DNA of 64,000 bases from Steinernema hermaphroditum (Eukaryota > Nematoda > Chromadorea > Rhabditida > Steinernematidae), in NCBI GenBank assembly GCA_030435675.1, contig CM059621.1, positions 16,120,001 to 16,184,000 of the forward strand. Direction: 5' to 3'. This document shows, one piece after another, positions 58,727-64,000 of this stretch; the first letter of the stretch is position 1; every line of letters begins with the position of its first letter. The position numbers and the translations under genes are program-made. A model generated the notes under the pieces. That model worked only from the letters and a program-made list of their open reading frames with translations, was not told the origin of the DNA and ran no database searches.

Positions 58727-61700
58727 ATTTGGACCAATTGGAATGTATACAAAAATCATTGAAAGGCACCGGACCAAACGACCCAAAAATATAAACAAAT
58801 AACAACCGTTAACGTCTTCCGGGAACAAAAATAGATTTTTAGCCGATCCATAGTCAGTATGCGTCAAAAGTACAACAATCGTAAAGCGGCAAAGGAAATT
58901 TAAGGGCATCACCAAAAATCGAACCGTTTGACACGCAGGAGAAGAAAAATTCTTATAGAGTAGCACCACGATACAAATATGATGTAAGTGACGAGAATGA
59001 TTTAAAAGGAGGAACAGCTTGAAAAAGAGAAGTCTTTCTATACTTTTGACTTCTGTCTAGACTGTTGGCCCTGTTTGAGACCAACTACTACGAGCAAAAA
59101 TTTCATAATTCCCGTTGCTATCATAGTACTCCTTTTAGGACAGTTACATTGCGACAGCTAGTTGACTCATTTGATATTTTGACACAAAATTTGGCCGCAA
59201 CGTCTCGCAGTACGTCTACTCAGATTTGGTTATGGCGCTACAACAACCTACTAAAAATCGATTTCCGAACAGTTCTTCATGGACGTCCAGCATGCACGCA
59301 TCAGTATTGTGCACTAATGTGTTGTGGGCTCTAATTTAAATGCTTCTCCAGTTCTTATAAATGCTAACCAGTTGAACGGAGGACGAGATTGATCGGATCG
59401 GTAGGAACCCAAATGAAGGTTGAGACCTCCCATAAAAATCAAATAGAAAATGGAATTACTAGAAAGTATTTCTTGAATAGACTTAGGAGGTGATCTAGAG
59501 AACAAAGAACCACAAGACCAGATTGGGCATTCCCATTGCATGAGACGCATAGTCTCCTTTTAGGTTCCCAAATCCGAGCCTTCTTTTGACGGCTAAGAGA
59601 GTCTTTTTGATTGCATTAAAAGTGACTCTGTTGTTCTGTTCAAAGTAAAAGTGTTCAAAAGTGACGACCTTCACTTCACAGAACCGTCTTCTCCCAGCAC
59701 ACAGTCCTCATCTTTCTATAAACAAATAACCGACGAATAACCAGTAGGTGTCACGATCTCACAAATAGAACCTTTCTACTCAAAATGAAATGATCACAAA
59801 AACTCATAGAAGTGAAAAAGGAAGCACTTCTTCTGCTGAAAGACGTGCGCACTAACAAAAATGCGATCTGAACTGACCGGAAAAGGGTTCGTCCATCTTC
59901 TCAACGAAGCTTACTCCGCCTAAGACGCCAACACATATCGCTCCACTCAGCCAAAATTCCAATTTCCCATCCACTTGACAAAGCAATAACGCCCACAATT
60001 AGTCGAAATGAAACGGAGAAAACGCATTGGGTGACGAGGACAAACAGGACGATGACTGATGGCGATCACATCAATATGCATTGGAGATGCTTGGATGATG
60101 ATTATTTGACGTCCGAAGATGTTCCTTCAAAATTTGCGCTTCCGAATAATCATCATTCAAGAAAGTGATATCCAAAACTGTCCGAAAATCTATGTAAGAG
60201 CAATGCGCACACAAAAATTTGCAGAAATATGCATTTTTATGGAACGGATATCGAATGATCCACATAAATGACCGACACCCCTAAATTCAAAAATTACTAC
60301 TCGTCTGTCCTTATGTCAATCCACGAAATGGGGCTTTAAATAAAATACCAAAAGATACTGTACGTAATATTACAAGAACACTTCTTTGGGTCTTATCTTC
60401 CAATACTTCATTGTCTTGAGTTCTATTAGGTATTGAAAATGATCGTTGAAAAACTGTCTCCGTTCAAAAATAGAAAATACGTCATGGAATACATCATTTA
60501 AGTCATGACACTTTCGCGTGAGATCAGAGAAATTGTCCTTCTGGGGATAGAAGTAGAGCGTATTTGTAGCTCACGAATTCAAAAATTCGTATTATACCTT
60601 TGAGCACAGGGCACAAAAGTTGACGTAAAATCCGTATGCAAGACCGCAAATGCACGGAAAGACGCGAATAAAACGAACTTTCCGTACACGGTAATATTTC
60701 GGATTTCATCGGGCAAATTCAGTACAAGAGAACGCTTAGACCCAATATGTATAGGTCGTTGCATAGCGGACGATTGGATTGGTGGATCGGTACATCATTA
60801 TGACCACTTTCTGATTTTTGTCGAGAGCTTTGTTCGTGGTCCGCGACCTACCACACCACTTGTGAAATTGGATAAGGTTGCATTCGCTGCGTAATATATA
60901 TAAATAGAATGAATCACGCAGCTTTCGGATGAAGTATTTGTTTCTAGGTTTCGGTGGGAATAAATCCATCTGACTACCATATAAGCTGTTCGAAGTTCGA
61001 CTAGCGAGCTAATGTTGGACCACTAATCCTTTTTGATTCGATTCAATAAGCTCTCTGATCAAGCAGCAAGCTCTCATTGGAACTGTACATGATACATATG
61101 TTCAGGACATGCAAAAATTAAAAATACGTACGGGTACAAATGAGGTCATTTAATTCCTTACGGGAAAAATTATCACTTTCCCTTGAACATTTAGGACCCC
61201 AACTTGATCAGCATTCTTGTCCGGGTCCTGGAGCTTTCTGGAAGACGAGATTTTCAGCTTTTTTCATCGCTTTCCCGTTTCAGAGCATATGCGAAAACTT
61301 CTCATGGACATCATTCGCCAATTGCATGACACTACGGATGAAAGAAAACCGTATCTTTTAAAATCCTATGAAAATTTAGGACACTTACTTACTGTACAAG
61401 GTGTCCATGTTGCAAAAAAACAAGGTGACCCTCTCGTTATGCAACAAACTAGTCATCATCGCGGAAGACATCAGGATTCGACTATCAGATGCTGCCAATG
61501 CCAATTTTATCGTTTGCCCAGTCATCGATCTTTCCGCCATATTTGATCGTTCCCTTGTAACCCACTAGAAGTCTCCAGTCAAACTTCACAAAAATAGTTA
61601 TGGAGGTTGTTTCCAACCAACAACGTAATAGTGTCTTCTTTGGCCAACTGTTTCTGAACCCGAAAATGAAAGTGTGGCGCGACAGTTCCAGCGAAAAAAT

Positions 61701-62750
61701 CCAGATTACCTTAGTAAGACTAAGACGAACTGGTCCACAAAAATTAGGCTGCGGGCGAGCCTCAGGCGAGCTCTGTAATCATTGTTGAAGGCGCCTAACA
61801 TACAGGCTTGACACAGGCTCCAGCTTAAACTTTAAAGCGGGCCCTGTAGTCTTGATAGCTCCGCTCATCCTTCGTAGCACTTCTGATGGCCTAGATTCCG
61901 AATTCTGAATTCATTTTCATACTCCAAACGTAATCAAATAAAACATGGAAATTCGAGCAAACAGTATGTGGACCGGAAAATAACAAAAATGCCAAATCGA
62001 TCAAAAGTGTGAAAGATTCTTCTTCATCAGAAGACAGATCCGACACCATCCTTTTCAGTACCTTGGACGACGCAAACATCATGTTATTTTCCTGCTGGGA
62101 TTCTCTCAAAGTGGCCGAACCGATGTCGGTCAGTCGGTCAAAAAAAAAATCAAATTCAAAAATTGAAAATCGAAAAAACGTCAACTCAGTGTCTACAAGT
62201 AGATTCAAACACGGAGAAGGATACAATTGATGCGCTTTGAACCCAGTGAACATCGAAAATCAGGGAAACCCGAACCCGGCAACCTTGTTTCTTAAGTATA
62301 CATTTGATCACTTGGAAATGGAAAGTGAGAAATGAATGTCATCTCAGCGAGAAAGGGTATCGCTTCTTTCTTAACGGACGCATATTTTTCTTTGAGCGGC
62401 TAATTTTCTGTAAACAGTATGTGTACTCACTTTGGCCTACCGTTTCTCATCGATCGTACCACTAAATGTTTGACCGCTCCTTTGTAGCCCGTTCAAGATT
62501 CTACAAAAATAGTCAACGAAGCTGTTTCCAACCAACAACGTAATGTTGTCCGCTTTAACAAACTGTTTTTTAAACAGCCACCGTTTGTGAAGCAAAATAA
62601 TATGCCTGGGTTAAACTAGTCCGCCAAATAAACGAGGCTCATGCTACTACCTTTCCTGACTAGTTGTAATTATACAAAACCACATGTAAACAACCGGAAT
62701 ACATGTTATAATACAAACATTGCCGATACTACATAATGCACTACAATGAA
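58727..62750. other. AT-rich repeat-laden region, no gene
   Basis: No ORF here carries a motif. It contains copy 2 of the 320-bp repeat, a direct repeat at about 61515-61700 and 62440-62600 (shared TTTCCAACCAACAACGTAAT), and CAAAAAT words at fairly even spacing on the plus strand. Confidence 0.5.
59769..60091 (+). repeat. 320-bp direct repeat, copy 2
   Basis: Matches 55224-55543 in the same orientation with about ten differences. The two copies bracket the mariner element at a distance of 4.5 kb, so a segmental duplication is possible, although the flanks diverge quickly. Confidence 0.85.
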
Positions 62751-64000
62751 AGAAAACGGTTTTCCACATTTCCACGTACACAATAAGCGTTGGCAACGAG
62801 GGCTAGAGCCGCGGTGCTTCCACGGCCAGCCTCATTTCCCATTTGCCCACTCTCGCTTCTGTCCTTTCGTCGACGCGACGTCACTCATCCGATGAATATT
62901 TCACGCGCCTTAATTGCTCTTCAGGGGAAAACAAGAAGTGCCCCGTGCGATGGGAGAATATCCATTTTTTAGAATTTTTAATAAGAGGAATGGGAACGTG
63001 CCGGCTTAGCGCTTCCAAGCGGTGCCGTGGGGTCGACGACAAAACGACCGTAAATTTATCAAAAAATCTCGTTTCATCGCCTAAAACATCGCCAAAATCG
63101 ATTCCATTAGGGACGATTAAAGAAGTTAGCCACGTCGGCTGGAAGTCGCTTCGGCGTCGTAGAGTGGATTAAAAGGTGCGACATGCAGCAGCAGGAGCAG
63201 GCTCGGACAGACGCACGTCACTCGTGTCACGCGAACGGAGACGACGAAATGAAGCCGGGAATTAATTTAGTGGCACATCGGGCGTGAAATCGGCAGGCGC
63301 GCGAGCGGTGCGCGAGACGGATTGATTGGTATTGGCCGACAAGGTGCTGACGTCGCCGGGAACAATGCCTTGAGTAGTGTACTTGGGATGTGGGATTTCG
63401 ATGGTGTTTATGTGAAGAGAACATTTCTTGCTGGAAAGAGGAAGAAAAGCTGTTTTGTGAATAGTGACTGTATCGAACATAACCACTACCCATTCGAACA
63501 AAAAAAACATGGAAAGGGAACGAAGAACAGTTTTTTCAAAAATTGCTTACGGAAAATTGACGTTTTCATGAAGATAAACACTACTTGTAAATCTCAGTTC
63601 AAGATCCCGTTTACGAAAACTTCCCAAAGATTAATAATATTGATACAGTGGAGGGTATTTTGCTCTTGGAGAACGTTCCTTTGAGCAAAAATTGAGTTTG
63701 AATCAAACTGCCATTGACTATAGACACAAAACAAATAACCAACAAATAAACAGCTTACAACAGCTTCACAAAAAGTGTCAGCCTCAGAATGCTTCTCACA
63801 AATTGTTCTTTGTCTTCCAAAATATTCACTAATGATAGACCCCGAAAAATATGATGTACCAGTGAAATATGGCAAAGTGTAAAGAAAAAAAAAAGAATAT
63901 TGGGACACCAGGAAGCCGTAGTCCGACCGTAGCTGACAACAAGATGTACGAAGCTAGGAAATTCGACGTGTCAGAAGTCACACTGAAGGTTGTCGACGCT
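62751..64000. other. GC-richer blocks near the right edge, possible promoter/5' region
   Basis: At 62790-62960 and 62995-63370 the DNA is locally GC-rich with ACGTCACTC and GACGTCGCC words, in contrast to the AT-rich flanks. This could be the regulatory or first-exon region of a gene outside the window. No start codon with a persuasive frame is seen, and the last 300 bases are AT-rich again. Confidence 0.3.

Noticed and set aside
61217..61546. 109-codon plus-strand ORF
   Set aside because: AT-rich intergenic setting, no motif, partly in a diverged direct repeat.
1..64000. CRISPR arrays, bacterial operons, Shine-Dalgarno sites
   Set aside because: The sequence is eukaryotic (spliced genes, tRNA and mobile elements of nematode type); no spaced direct-repeat array is present.

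Overview
The window is nuclear DNA of a rhabditid-type nematode; I cannot name the genus. The signs are very short introns (about 40-60 bp) with TTTCAG-type acceptors, acceptor-like sites a few bases before start codons (trans-splicing style), an NCS-1 with the length and exon logic of the worm gene, and worm-expanded families (MSP domain, CK1, PP1, small SH2 kinases). All gene models were assembled by hand from reading frames and splice signals. Spans cover start to stop codon with introns included.

Layout. 1-42.5 kb is gene-dense: a truncated basic Ser/Arg/Lys-rich protein (1-291); GAK/auxilin (minus, 505-6073); two convergent identical tRNA-Arg(ACG) genes (6425-6679); a possible 37-aa secreted peptide gene (6918-7586); prolyl oligopeptidase (8768-11512); a GPI-anchored three-finger protein (minus, 11826-12361); a tandem pair of PP1-like phosphatases (14056-15531, 17082-18511) separated by a broken Helitron/PIF1 helicase; a CK1-family kinase with a tRNA-Pro relic in an intron (minus, 18972-20837); STEEP1 (22475-23345); RalGPS-type Ral GEF (minus, 23613-25829); CCDC25 (28992-29767); an SH2 pseudokinase (minus, 29824-31828); a LOTUS-domain protein (minus, 32351-33593); an INTS1-like helical protein (34310-35828); an unresolved minus-strand gene (about 35957-37000); a mitochondrial tyrosyl-tRNA synthetase made of two synthetase copies in one chain (37020-39854); and a three-MSP-domain gene interrupted by a TA-flanked MITE (40516-42463).

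From about 42.5 kb to the end the DNA becomes visibly AT-rich and repeat-rich. Its only confident gene is ncs-1 (minus, 44036-53601), whose five small exons are spread over 9.6 kb. Its introns and upstream DNA hold duplicated blocks, a collagen relic, a mariner element with clear TIRs (57493-58726), a 320-bp direct repeat (55.2/59.8 kb) and a strongly strand-biased CAAAAAT heptamer.

Functionally the left two thirds mix housekeeping genes (GAK, PREP, RalGPS, YARS2, CCDC25, STEEP1) with families that in worms are typically male-germline or germ-granule associated (PP1, CK1 and SH2-kinase expansions, MSP domain, LOTUS). The most unusual items are the pseudo-dimeric mitochondrial TyrRS and the CAAAAAT array, which could be a field of motif-dependent small-RNA promoters or some other non-coding signal.
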